This document shows, piece by piece, positions 1 through 7,487 of a stretch of 29,658 nucleotides of DNA (its first letter is position 1; each line of letters opens with the position of its first letter). The notes beneath the pieces were generated by a model, which saw only the letters and a program-made list of their open reading frames with translations, was not told where the DNA came from and did no database searches. The stretch is from UMGS172 sp045647525 (GTDB taxonomy: Bacteria > Bacillota > Clostridia > Oscillospirales > Acutalibacteraceae): assembly GCA_045647525.1 (NCBI GenBank), contig JAZRMK010000011.1:1-29658 (forward strand), in the 5' to 3' direction. A program made the translations under genes and the position numbers.

Positions 1-684
1 GAAGTTGATCGCACCATCCGTCAGGAAGGCGAGAGAGCGTTGCTCGATGCTGGCGTCCACAGTATGCATCCTGAAATCGTTAAGCTGCTTGGCCGCTTGA
101 CTTACAGAACAAGTTACGGTCAAAATGTTCTTAACCATTCGCTTGAAGTTTGCCATTTGACAGGTCTTATGGCGGCTGAACTTGGCGAGGACGTAAGCCT
201 TGCAAAAAGAGCAGGTCTTTTACACGATATCGGTAAGGCAATCGATCACGAGCAGGAAGGCTCACACATTCAATTGGGTGTTGAGGTCGCTAAGAAGTAC
301 AAGGAAAGCGAAGCAGTCGTTCATGCCATTCACGCTCACCACGGTGACGTTGAGGCTAAGACAGTTATTGCTTGTCTTGTTCAGGCGGCTGACGCTATAT
401 CTGCTGCCCGTCCCGGTGCAAGAAGAGAAAACATCGAGAGCTATATCAAGCGTCTTGAAAAATTGGAGGAAATCGCCAATTCCTTCAACGGTGTTGAAAC
501 TTCCTTTGCTATTCAGGCAGGCCGTGAGATCCGCGTAATGATCAAGCCTGAGGCAATTTCCGACGACCAGATGATTCTTGTCGCACGTGATATTGTTAAG
601 GAAATCGAAAACAATCTCGATTATCCCGGTCAGATTAAGGTTAATCTTATCAGAGAAAACCGTGTTGTTGATTACGCAAAATAA
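1..684 (+). CDS. rny: Ribonuclease Y, C-terminal part (5' truncated by window)
   Basis: The reading frame is open from base 1, so the start lies outside the window; 227 codons remain of a protein usually about 520 residues long. RNase Y is a membrane-anchored endoribonuclease that starts mRNA decay in Firmicutes. The visible part is the HD phosphohydrolase domain: an N-terminal stretch with HPEIVKLLGRL and RTSYGQNVLNHSLEV, the metal-binding HDIGKA motif (His codon at 223), HAIHAHHGDVE, and the family's C-terminal segment with SFAIQAGREIRVMIKPE and ending VVDYAK. The N-terminal membrane helix, coiled coil and KH domain are not in the window. A strong hairpin terminator follows 10 bases after the stop. 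Confidence 0.95.
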   Translation, partial: EVDRTIRQEGERALLDAGVHSMHPEIVKLLGRLTYRTSYGQNVLNHSLEVCHLTGLMAAELGEDVSLAKRAGLLHDIGKAIDHEQEGSHIQLGVEVAKKYKESEAVVHAIHAHHGDVEAKTVIACLVQAADAISAARPGARRENIESYIKRLEKLEEIANSFNGVETSFAIQAGREIRVMIKPEAISDDQMILVARDIVKEIENNLDYPGQIKVNLIRENRVVDYAK

Positions 685-693
685 GAGTAAATT

Positions 694-730
694 AAAACTC
701 CCGCAAGGAATGCCTTGCGGGAGTTTTTTT
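694..730. terminator. Intrinsic terminator after rny, probably bidirectional
   Basis: A perfect 14-bp stem (695-708 with 713-726) with a 4-base loop is followed on the plus strand by a run of T. The minus strand also has a T-rich tail, so it can end folT transcripts arriving from the other side. Confidence 0.92.
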
Positions 731-739
731 ATTTAATCT

Positions 740-1267
740 TTAATTGTTGCTTTTTAGTTTTTGGGGAAGGTTGGTGTTGATCAGTAAAAGTTTTAGAACA
801 GGGATTTCAACGCAGATCATAATTACAGTCTGTAAAACTCGCCAGAGTATAATTGCTTTAAAGTTCATTCCGTATCTTATGCAAAGCACTGCGGTTATAA
901 GGATTAGACTGCCGATGATTTGGGTCAATAAAACCGAAATGATTATTTTTAAAAGGTTGGGTTTTCTTAATAAAAATCCGAAACATAATCCTATCAGTGT
1001 GTTGATAATAAGAAGTGCAAATGATACGCCTAAACCTGCCGTAAGGCTTTGAATAAGGTCCGACAAGAATGCGACCAAAGCAGACTCCCACACACCGTAG
1101 GTGGCGGCAACAACGCCTATTATTACAAATATGGGAGAGATTTTAATGAATTCGCCGACTCGTACCGTTAAACCGTATGGGAATTGCCCTGAACAAACTA
1201 CCGCCAGTGCCGTCATGACGGCGAGTACTGCAATTTTTCTAATGTGTTGTGATGCTTTTGAGTGCAT
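740..1267 (-). CDS. folT: ECF transporter S component, folate-specific (FolT family)
   Basis: A 175-residue, very hydrophobic protein with about six membrane helices, the size and character of the substrate-binding S component of an energy-coupling-factor transporter. It would bind folate at the membrane and work with a shared EcfA/EcfA'/EcfT module encoded elsewhere. The start was chosen at 1265-1267 because AGGAGG lies 7 bases upstream; the longer open frame to 1351 runs back through the riboswitch linker and has no ribosome site. The N-terminus (HIRKIAVLAVMTALAVV) and the GEFIKISPIFVIIG segment fit the FolT/QueT/ThiT-like S components. Folate as substrate is inferred mainly from the THF riboswitch in the leader, since S components are hard to tell apart by sequence. 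The gene has its own promoter just after the CapA stop codon. Confidence 0.85.
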   Translation of the reverse strand: MHSKASQHIRKIAVLAVMTALAVVCSGQFPYGLTVRVGEFIKISPIFVIIGVVAATYGVWESALVAFLSDLIQSLTAGLGVSFALLIINTLIGLCFGFLLRKPNLLKIIISVLLTQIIGSLILITAVLCIRYGMNFKAIILWRVLQTVIMICVEIPVLKLLLINTNLPQKLKSNN

Positions 1268-1272
1268 AATAA

Positions 1273-1328
1273 AACCTCCTATTATTCCATCGTCGTTGAA
1301 TAATAAGAGGTTAAAAAATCTTATTATT
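1273..1328 (-). promoter_or_regulatory. Expression platform of folT: SD-sequestering hairpin and competing anti-sequester
   Basis: The folT ribosome site (1275-1280) lies in the 3' arm (1273-1287) of a 15-bp hairpin whose 5' arm is 1298-1312, with one G-U pair. The same 5' arm can instead pair perfectly over 10 bp (1299-1308 with 1319-1328) with the linker directly 3' of the riboswitch. The two helices exclude each other, one hiding and one freeing the Shine-Dalgarno, which suggests translational control. Pairing was read by eye; no energies were computed. Confidence 0.75.
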
Positions 1329-1425
1329 ACAGCGGGATGCGAAACCGTCACCGCAGGTTTTCACCTTTCGTCCAATGGGCAACTCCCCGTCCCATCAGCA
1401 CTTGACGCATCGGTTTCTACTCTGT
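1329..1425 (-). promoter_or_regulatory. Tetrahydrofolate (THF) riboswitch aptamer
   Basis: Read on the minus strand this matches the THF riboswitch pattern in order: a closing helix ACAG/CUGU (1422-1425 with 1329-1332), the conserved AGAGUAGA segment, GCGUCAAGUG, GAUGGGA, a GGACGAA element, UGCGGUGA and finally CGGUUUCGCAUCC. AAACCG near the 5' end pairs with CGGUUU near the 3' end. THF riboswitches in Firmicutes commonly precede folT and bind reduced folates to lower expression. Position directly upstream of an ECF S component supports the call. Confidence 0.9.
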
Positions 1426-1470
1426 GAATGGCTACAAAAGAGCCTTTACTTGAAATCCAATTTCAATAAG

Positions 1471-1486
1471 CATTCGATTTCGAATG
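1471..1486. promoter_or_regulatory. Palindrome at the folT transcription start, possible operator
   Basis: CATTCG and CGAATG form a perfect 6-bp inverted repeat with a 4-base spacer. Measured from the -10 box at 1489-1494, transcription should begin near 1482, so the dyad covers the start point. It could be a repressor operator or simply a leader hairpin. Two more short dyads follow in the leader (1450-1466 and 1430-1444). Confidence 0.35.
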
Positions 1487-1488
1487 TC

Positions 1489-1517
1489 AGTATAGCACAG
1501 TGGTGCTATTTTGTCTA
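1489..1517 (-). promoter_or_regulatory. Sigma-A promoter of folT
   Basis: TAGACA (1512-1517), a 17-base spacer and TATACT (1489-1494) preceded by an extended -10 TG. It lies immediately after the CapA stop codon and gives a leader that includes the THF riboswitch. Confidence 0.75.
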
Positions 1518-1520
1518 CTG

Positions 1521-2885
1521 TTAATTTTCTTCTTTGTATGAAGAGGGGTCGGCAAGGTATTTATTGACCTTTTCAAGACCTTCCTTAACGATTTCGGTGG
1601 TGCGTTCTATTGAACGCTTGCATTCGGCAAGTGTTGTATCAGAAAGATTGAATGTGGCTTGCCAATTATCAACATTCTCGTCCAAAGGAATTATCTCGTA
1701 ATCGTTCATGCCCTTGCTGTTAGAGTAGTAGATGTTGCAGTAAAGAGGAAGAATATCTGCAGATTTCACGGAAACAACGCCGTTTTTCTTTTCAAAGGTC
1801 ACGTTGAAGAGAACGCCGTCGAGGCAGTAGCCGGGCTCTTTACCGTTTTTTGAATTGGGGATATTGCAGAGTGTATCACCCATGGAATAAAGGCAGACAG
1901 TCTTGTGGTTTTGGTCAACCGTCGAAGAAATAAGGTCAACGGGCTGTACCATATGAGGATGACCACCGACGATGACATCAACACCCAAATCACACATTTT
2001 TTGTGCTATCGTCTGTTGAGTTTTGTTTTCTTCGGTATGGTATTCGTCGCCCCAATGGATGAAGAGCATAATGGCTTCGGCACCGTCATTCTTCATATCG
2101 GCAATATGCTTTTCCATATTCTGATAGAAGGTGTCGAGTTCTGAATAACTAAATGCATTGACCAACTTTGTGGCATCATCACTTAACGGAATGCCGTTTA
2201 AAGCAACCGCGTCCTTGCTTGTGTCGGTTTCGTAAGTGTAGCAGACCATTCCGATTTTAATGTTGTTTATTTCCTTCACCACGTATTTTTTCTCGGTGGT
2301 GTCCTTGTTTATTCCCAATCGGTCAAGACCGCTTTGGTCTATGACTTCAAGTGTGCGGAGCATACCTTTGTATCTTGTATCATAGGAGTGATTATTTGCG
2401 GTAAGCAACATATCAAAACCCGATTTCTTTACCGAGTCGACAAGTGCATCCGGTGTGTTAAAGCAGGGGTATCCCGAATAAGAATAACCGAGTTCTGTTC
2501 CGGCAAGGGTGGTTTCAAGGTTTGCGACGGCGTAATCGGCCTTTGAAATATAACTTGAAATGTGCTGGAACATACTGTCGAAATTATAGGTTCCGTCGCT
2601 CTGTTTAGCGGCCTTGAATACCGATTCGTGAATGAGCAGGTCGCCCGTGGCTGCAACGGTTGCAGTATAGGTCTTATTGTCCTTTATCTCGCCATTACCG
2701 GATGACTGTGTCGAATCACCGCCAACCTTTGAGGTCGTGCCTTGGCTCGAAAAAATTGTACTCTTAATAGAACCCCAATATTCCGTAATAAAAACAGTAC
2801 CGCTTGCTATTGCAGCAACAATAAAGAGAGAAAGCAGTGCGACTAAAAGTCTATTGGGGCGTCCCATCTTAACCTTTTTATCCAT
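1521..2885 (-). CDS. CapA family protein (PGA_cap metallophosphatase-like), membrane anchored
   Basis: 454 residues. A short basic N-terminus is followed by one hydrophobic helix (about 13-34) and a Ser/Thr/Gly-rich linker to about residue 72, so the body is placed outside the cell. The catalytic-type domain has the order expected for the CapA/PgsA family with a calcineurin-like fold: GDLL (81-84), NLETTL (122-127), ANNHSYD (163-169), HWGD (277-280) and GGHPHMVQP (307-315). The family is linked to poly-gamma-glutamate capsule synthesis, but single copies without pgsBC neighbours, as here, are common in Clostridia and their role is unclear. AGGAG lies about 13 bases before the chosen ATG and AAGG directly abuts it, so the start could also be the Met at codon 7. 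A strong promoter lies upstream. Confidence 0.87.
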   Translation of the reverse strand: MDKKVKMGRPNRLLVALLSLFIVAAIASGTVFITEYWGSIKSTIFSSQGTTSKVGGDSTQSSGNGEIKDNKTYTATVAATGDLLIHESVFKAAKQSDGTYNFDSMFQHISSYISKADYAVANLETTLAGTELGYSYSGYPCFNTPDALVDSVKKSGFDMLLTANNHSYDTRYKGMLRTLEVIDQSGLDRLGINKDTTEKKYVVKEINNIKIGMVCYTYETDTSKDAVALNGIPLSDDATKLVNAFSYSELDTFYQNMEKHIADMKNDGAEAIMLFIHWGDEYHTEENKTQQTIAQKMCDLGVDVIVGGHPHMVQPVDLISSTVDQNHKTVCLYSMGDTLCNIPNSKNGKEPGYCLDGVLFNVTFEKKNGVVSVKSADILPLYCNIYYSNSKGMNDYEIIPLDENVDNWQATFNLSDTTLAECKRSIERTTEIVKEGLEKVNKYLADPSSYKEEN

Positions 2886-2928
2886 CCTTGAATTTACACT
2901 CCTATACTTGTGATTTCATTTCCATTTA

Positions 2929-2957
2929 ATTGTAACACAAATTCTTGCCTTTTTCAA
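2929..2957 (-). promoter_or_regulatory. Sigma-A promoter of the capA-like gene
   Basis: TTGAAA (2952-2957), a 17-base spacer and TACAAT (2929-2934) with an extended -10 TG. The -35 box directly abuts the T-tract of the glyS terminator, so the two genes are separately transcribed with no spare DNA between them. Confidence 0.75.
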
Positions 2958-2997
2958 CAAAAAACTCGGTTGCACTGATAATTCAGTACAACCGAGT
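2958..2997 (-). terminator. Intrinsic terminator after glyS
   Basis: A 13-bp stem with one mismatch (2964-2976 with 2985-2997) and an 8-base loop, followed on the minus strand by six T. Confidence 0.9.
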
Positions 2998-3005
2998 AGT
3001 GTTTT

Positions 3006-4385
3006 TTAGAAATCGAGTTTTGAACGAATGAACTCAACAAGTGAGTCGATGGGAACACGGGTCTGCTCCATGGTGTCACGGTCACGAATAGTAACGCAAC
3101 CATCGGTTTCGCTGTCAAAATCGTATGTGATACAGAAAGGAGTACCGATTTCGTCCTGACGGCGATATCTCTTACCGATAGATCCGGCATCGTCGTAATC
3201 GACCATAAATTCCTTTGCCAACATTGCTCTGATCTTCTCTGCGGGTTCTGCCAACTTTTTAGAAAGGGGAAGAACGGCTGCTTTGAAAGGTGCAAGTGCA
3301 GGGTGCAAACGAAGAACTACACGAACATCGTTCTTTGTTTCGTCAACGATTTCTTCATCGTAAGCATCGCAGAGGAATGCAAGGAATACACGGTCGGCAC
3401 CCAAAGAGGGCTCAACAACGTAAGGAATGTACTTTTCGTTGGTTTCCGGGTCAAAGTATTCAAGCGATTTGCCGCTTGCTTCCTGATGACGACCTAAGTC
3501 GTAGTTTGTACGGTCAGCAATACCCCAAAGTTCACCCCAACCGAACGGGAAGAGGAACTCAATGTCGGTAGTAGCCTTTGAATAGAAGGAAAGTTCTTCT
3601 TTTTCGTGGTCACGCATACGGATATTCTCTTCCTTCAAGCCCAATGACAACAACCAATTCTTGCAGAAGTCTTTCCAATAGTAGAACCATTCAAGGTCGG
3701 TGTCGGGTTTGCAGAAGAACTCACATTCCATCTGTTCAAATTCACGTGTACGGAAAATGAAGTTACCGGGAGTAATCTCGTTACGGAAGGATTTACCTAT
3801 CTGGCAAACACCGAAGGGCAGCTTTTTACGGGTTGTTCTCTGAATATTTGCAAAGTTTACGAAGATACCCTGTGCAGTTTCGGGACGGAGGTATACTTCG
3901 TTTTTAGCATCTTCTGTAACACCGATAAAGGTCTTGAACATAAGGTTAAACTTTCTGATATCAGTGAAGTTTGCCTTACCGCATTCAGGACAGACAATAC
4001 CGTTATCTTTAATGTACTCTTCCATCTGCTCAAAGGTCATACCTTCTGCCTTGCCGCCTGCATCTTCAATGAGCTTGTCGGCTCTGTGACGTGCGTGGCA
4101 GTCCTTACAGTCCATCAAAGGATCGGAGAAACCGCCGACGTGACCGCTGGTTACCCAGGTCTGAGGGTTCATAATAATCGCAGAATCAAGGCCAACATTA
4201 TAGGGAGATTCCTGAACAAACTTCTTCATCCAAGCTTTTTTAACGTTGCTTTTGAGTTCAAGTCCCAACGGGCCGTAGTCCCAGCTATTTGAAAGTCCGC
4301 CGTAAATTTCACTGCCGGCGTAAACAAAACCGCGGCTTTTAGCAAGATTTACGATCGTTTCCATATTTTTATCGTTGTTATTCAT
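3006..4385 (-). CDS. glyS: Glycyl-tRNA synthetase, alpha2 (single-chain) type
   Basis: 459 residues, normal for the dimeric single-chain enzyme that charges tRNA-Gly in Gram-positives and archaea, in contrast to the alpha2-beta2 GlyQ/GlyS of many bacteria. Class II aminoacyl-tRNA synthetase features are visible: GGLSNSWDYGPLG near the N-terminus, LRPETAQGIF, the motif 2 region FRNEI followed by FRTREFEQME, and motif 3 near GADRVFLAFL. An insertion carries cysteine pairs (CKDC and CPEC) that may bind zinc. The C-terminal third is the anticodon-binding domain (LHPALAPFKAAVLPL onward). The start ATG has GGAGG eight bases upstream. I looked for a T-box leader and did not find one; the promoter lies only about 50 bases upstream of the start. 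Confidence 0.96.
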   Translation of the reverse strand: MNNNDKNMETIVNLAKSRGFVYAGSEIYGGLSNSWDYGPLGLELKSNVKKAWMKKFVQESPYNVGLDSAIIMNPQTWVTSGHVGGFSDPLMDCKDCHARHRADKLIEDAGGKAEGMTFEQMEEYIKDNGIVCPECGKANFTDIRKFNLMFKTFIGVTEDAKNEVYLRPETAQGIFVNFANIQRTTRKKLPFGVCQIGKSFRNEITPGNFIFRTREFEQMECEFFCKPDTDLEWFYYWKDFCKNWLLSLGLKEENIRMRDHEKEELSFYSKATTDIEFLFPFGWGELWGIADRTNYDLGRHQEASGKSLEYFDPETNEKYIPYVVEPSLGADRVFLAFLCDAYDEEIVDETKNDVRVVLRLHPALAPFKAAVLPLSKKLAEPAEKIRAMLAKEFMVDYDDAGSIGKRYRRQDEIGTPFCITYDFDSETDGCVTIRDRDTMEQTRVPIDSLVEFIRSKLDF

Positions 4386-4431
4386 ACATTTGCCTCCTTA
4401 AAGAGTTTTTATTTTGAGAATAATAATATTT

Positions 4432-4459
4432 AGTATAGTACATTTTCAAAAAAAGTCAA
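4432..4459 (-). promoter_or_regulatory. Sigma-A promoter of glyS
   Basis: TTGACT (4454-4459), a 16-base spacer and TATACT (4432-4437). It diverges from the promoter of the polysaccharide operon about 50 bases away. Confidence 0.7.
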
Positions 4460-4507
4460 GAATAATAATATATTCCCGATAGCAGTCGGTAGTATAAAGT
4501 CGATTTG

Positions 4508-4536
4508 TTGACATTTTATGATGTTTATTGTATAAT
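4508..4536 (+). promoter_or_regulatory. Consensus sigma-A promoter of the sugar phosphotransferase operon
   Basis: Perfect TTGACA (4508-4513), a 17-base spacer and perfect TATAAT (4531-4536). The leader (about 4543-4618) contains a small hairpin with a GCAA tetraloop (4567-4580). Confidence 0.85.
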
Positions 4537-4618
4537 TTACAGTGTATTTAAGTTCGAATTTGTCTTGAAGGGCAACCTTCTTTTAAAAATAGATCATTGT
4601 CGAAGGAAGGCATAGGTT

Positions 4619-5989
4619 GTGAGAACTCTTATAAAATTCCGCAATACCGTTATGTATATGATGAAGGCGTTGTCCGTTATTGCGTTTATAACGGCTTTTG
4701 TTGCTATTTGGTCTCTTTACTATAAAGAGGCTACTTTCGGCGGTGTCGGAAACCTTTTTCTTATCTTTACATACGCTGTGATTTTGTTTGTATTCATTTC
4801 GGTTTATGATGCCTTCAAGGTAGGCATTATGCGTATGCACGAGTTGGTATATAGTATGTCTTTGTCACTGCTGTTTACTAACTGTTTTACGTATTTTGAA
4901 CTTTGTCTTATTGCTCGTAAGTTGGTAAATCCTTTGGGACTTTTGCTGCTTATGGTGATTCAGGTAATAATGACGATAATAGTGATGCATTCTCTCAGTT
5001 ATTGCTATTTTACGTTATATAAAGCAAGAAGTGTTTTGGCTATTTTTTCTGCCGAAAAGCGAAATGATATAATAAAGAAAGTAGCTACCATAAAGGAGCG
5101 TTTTAATCTTTCGAAAGGTATTACGGTTGACCGTGATATTGATGAAATCAAAAGAGAAATAGATGCTTTTGAAACCGTGCTTATCTGCGATTTTAATCCG
5201 GAAATCAAGTCTGAAATATTGAAATACTGTTATTCACAGAATAAGCGTATTTATATGCTGCCGTCATCTTCGGATACGATATTAAACGGCAGCTATCCGG
5301 TTCAGATTTTTGACACTCCTGTTCTTTTCTTGCATAACGGCGGTCTTTCGATGGAACAACGTGCGTTGAAACGAACAATGGATATTATAGTCTCGGCAAT
5401 AGGTGTTATTTTGACAAGTCCTGTTATGCTGGCTATCGCTATTGCAATAAGGGCTACCGATAACGGCCCTATCATTTTCAAGCAGGTGCGAGTTACTCGT
5501 GATAATCGTGAATTCAGCATTTATAAATTCCGTTCAATGAAGGTTCAAAAACCCGGTGACGAGGTTAAGCTTACTACCGTTGATGACGATAGAATAACAT
5601 TGGTAGGCAAAATCATAAGACCGTTCAGATTGGATGAACTGCCGCAACTTTTCAATATTCTTTTCGGTGATATGTCGTTGGTAGGACCCAGACCTGAAAT
5701 GAAGGAAGTCGTTGAGACAAATCAGCAGATATTCCCCGAATTTAACCTTCGCCATAAGGTCAAGGCAGGTCTTACAGGTTACGCACAGATTTACGGCAAA
5801 TATAACACCACTCCGCAGAATAAGCTCAATATGGACCTTTATTATATTGAGCATTATTCATTCCTTGAAGATATAAAGCTTATAATTATGACCATTAAGA
5901 TTTTGTTCGTTCGCGAAAGCACCGAAGGTTTTAGTGAGAAGAACAGTAAGCTTAAAGCAAAGTCTGATAATGATAAAAAGACCGATTGA
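4619..5989 (+). CDS. Polyprenyl-phosphate sugar-1-phosphate transferase (initiating glycosyltransferase)
   Basis: 456 residues with a GTG start; AAGGAAGG ends 8 bases upstream. About four hydrophobic helices occupy residues 14-135, then a soluble linker, then from about residue 250 the bacterial sugar transferase domain: KRTMDIIVSAIGVILTSP re-entrant helix, the substrate segment GPIIFKQVRVTRDNREF, YKFRSMK, RPFRLDELPQLFNIL, and MSLVGPRPEM. This order fits the WbaP/exopolysaccharide phosphoglycosyltransferase family, which moves a sugar phosphate from a nucleotide sugar to undecaprenyl phosphate to begin capsule, exopolysaccharide or wall-polymer subunits. The neighbouring nucleotidyltransferase could supply its activated sugar. 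The transferred sugar cannot be told from sequence. Confidence 0.9.
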   Translation: MRTLIKFRNTVMYMMKALSVIAFITAFVAIWSLYYKEATFGGVGNLFLIFTYAVILFVFISVYDAFKVGIMRMHELVYSMSLSLLFTNCFTYFELCLIARKLVNPLGLLLLMVIQVIMTIIVMHSLSYCYFTLYKARSVLAIFSAEKRNDIIKKVATIKERFNLSKGITVDRDIDEIKREIDAFETVLICDFNPEIKSEILKYCYSQNKRIYMLPSSSDTILNGSYPVQIFDTPVLFLHNGGLSMEQRALKRTMDIIVSAIGVILTSPVMLAIAIAIRATDNGPIIFKQVRVTRDNREFSIYKFRSMKVQKPGDEVKLTTVDDDRITLVGKIIRPFRLDELPQLFNILFGDMSLVGPRPEMKEVVETNQQIFPEFNLRHKVKAGLTGYAQIYGKYNTTPQNKLNMDLYYIEHYSFLEDIKLIIMTIKILFVRESTEGFSEKNSKLKAKSDNDKKTD

Positions 5990-6019
5990 ATTTCTGTCAG
6001 TTGTTAGGAGGATATATCA

Positions 6020-6889
6020 ATGGATTTGACATTGGTAGTTATGGCCGCGGGTATGGGAAGCCGTTTTGGAGGACTCAAACAGGTTGCTGCGGTTGGCCCG
6101 AATGGTGAGGCTATTCTTGACTTTTCGGTAATGGATGCAAAGAAGGCTGGCTTTACAAAGGTTGTTTTCGTTATAAAGCACAGCATTGAAAAGGAATTTA
6201 AAGAGGCTGTCGGTGCAAGGGTTGAAAAAATCCTGCCCGTAGAGTATGTTTATCAGGAGTTAGACGCAATTCCTGCCGGATTTAAGGTGCCTTGCGGCAG
6301 AGAAAAACCATGGGGAACAGGCCATGCAATTCTTTGTTGCGAACCTAAGGTTAACACTCCGTTTGCTGTTATCAATGCCGATGACTTTTATGGCGAATCG
6401 GCATTTAAAAAGGTTGCACAGGGTCTGTCAGAAGGTAATGATTACTGTATGGTGGGCTTCCGTCTTGAAAACACCGTAACCGAAAACGGAACTGTATCAA
6501 GAGGTGTTTGCACCGTGAATAACGGCTATTTGAAGGACGTTACCGAGCACACAAAGATTGACTCCAAGTGCCGCTTTATCGATGATGACGGCAACGTTTC
6601 TCAGTTGTCGCCCGATACGGTTGTTTCTATGAATATGTGGGGATTTACACCCGATATTTTCAAATATCTCAGTAATGATTTTATAGAGTTTTTAAACGAG
6701 AAAAGGGAAGTGCCCAAGTCGGAATTTTATCTTCCTTTTGTTGTCGATAAGCTTATTAAGAACGGCACCAAAAAGGTGAAGGTTCTGGTGGCTGACGACA
6801 AGTGGTATGGTGTTACATACAAGGAAGATCTGGACTCGGTTGTGAGTGCTATTAAAGCACTTTGCGACCAAGGAAAATACAGTTGTTAG
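6020..6889 (+). CDS. Sugar-phosphate nucleotidyltransferase family protein
   Basis: 289 residues. The N-terminus carries the nucleotidyltransferase signature LVVMAAGMGSRFGG followed by LKQ (the G-x-G-x-R...K loop that binds NTP), and a metal-site motif INADDFYG near residues 117-124, typical of enzymes making NDP-sugars from sugar-1-phosphates. There is no C-terminal left-handed beta-helix of the GlmU kind, so it is not a bifunctional acetyltransferase. GGAGG precedes the ATG by 8 bases, and the gene follows the sugar phosphotransferase by 30 bases, so the two are probably co-transcribed for polysaccharide synthesis. The sugar and nucleotide are not identified. Confidence 0.82.
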   Translation: MDLTLVVMAAGMGSRFGGLKQVAAVGPNGEAILDFSVMDAKKAGFTKVVFVIKHSIEKEFKEAVGARVEKILPVEYVYQELDAIPAGFKVPCGREKPWGTGHAILCCEPKVNTPFAVINADDFYGESAFKKVAQGLSEGNDYCMVGFRLENTVTENGTVSRGVCTVNNGYLKDVTEHTKIDSKCRFIDDDGNVSQLSPDTVVSMNMWGFTPDIFKYLSNDFIEFLNEKREVPKSEFYLPFVVDKLIKNGTKKVKVLVADDKWYGVTYKEDLDSVVSAIKALCDQGKYSC

Positions 6890-6899
6890 AAGGAAGCTT

Positions 6900-7448
6900 A
6901 TGGAGAATTATATAAAGTCTGCAACCGAGGCGGTAAAAGAACTTATTGATGTTGCAAAACTTAAAAAAGGCGATATTTTAGTAGTCGGTTGCTCGACAAG
7001 TGAGATAATCGGCAGTAAGATAGGTACCGATTCGGTGCCCGAGGTTGCCGAAAGCATAGTTTCGGCTGTAAAGTCGGTGCTCGACGAAAATGGAATATAT
7101 CTTGCAGCGCAGTGCTGTGAGCATCTCAATCGTGCTATTATCGTAGAAAGCGAAGTGGCAGAGAAAAAGGATATTGATGTTGTTAATGTTGTGCCGCAAC
7201 CCAAGGCTGGCGGTTCATTTGCGACTGCGGCGTACAGATCATTTAATAAACCGTGTGCAGTCGAAAAAATCAAGGCTGATGCAGGTCTTGATATCGGTCA
7301 GACTCTTATCGGTATGCATCTGAAAGAGGTTGCCGTTCCCGTAAGACTTGAAACCAAGAAAATAGGTGAGGCTCTTCTCACCGCTGCCCGTGTGCGACCT
7401 AAATTTATTGGTGGTTGCCGCGCAGTATATGATGAGGATTTAATGTGA
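6900..7448 (+). CDS. UPF0340 (YwlG-like, TIGR01440 family) protein of unknown function
   Basis: 182 residues. The start at 6900 is preferred because AAGGAA lies just upstream; the open frame extends back to 6846 but would overlap the nucleotidyltransferase and has no ribosome site. The protein matches the UPF0340/DUF436 family: GDILVVGCSTSEIIGSKIGTDS near the start, LAAQCCEHLNRAIIVE in the middle and a VPQPKAGGSFATAAYRSF segment. The function of this family is not established; the paired cysteines and glycine-rich loops suggest an enzyme. It begins 10 bases after the nucleotidyltransferase and is probably the last gene of that operon, with a strong terminator next. Confidence 0.88.
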   Translation: MENYIKSATEAVKELIDVAKLKKGDILVVGCSTSEIIGSKIGTDSVPEVAESIVSAVKSVLDENGIYLAAQCCEHLNRAIIVESEVAEKKDIDVVNVVPQPKAGGSFATAAYRSFNKPCAVEKIKADAGLDIGQTLIGMHLKEVAVPVRLETKKIGEALLTAARVRPKFIGGCRAVYDEDLM

Positions 7449-7450
7449 TA

Positions 7451-7487
7451 AAAGACCGCAGTTCTTTCGAACTGCGGTCTTTCTTTA
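7451..7487. terminator. Bidirectional terminator between convergent genes
   Basis: A 14-bp stem (7451-7464 with 7469-7482) and a TTTC loop, with T-rich DNA on the plus side and A-rich (T on minus) on the other. It ends the UPF0340 operon and sits at the stop codon of the helicase-loader gene. Confidence 0.88.

Noticed and set aside
4386..4618. T-box leader upstream of glyS
   Set aside because: The promoter-to-start distance is only about 50 bases and there is no T-box GGTGG-type motif or terminator, so a T-box does not fit.
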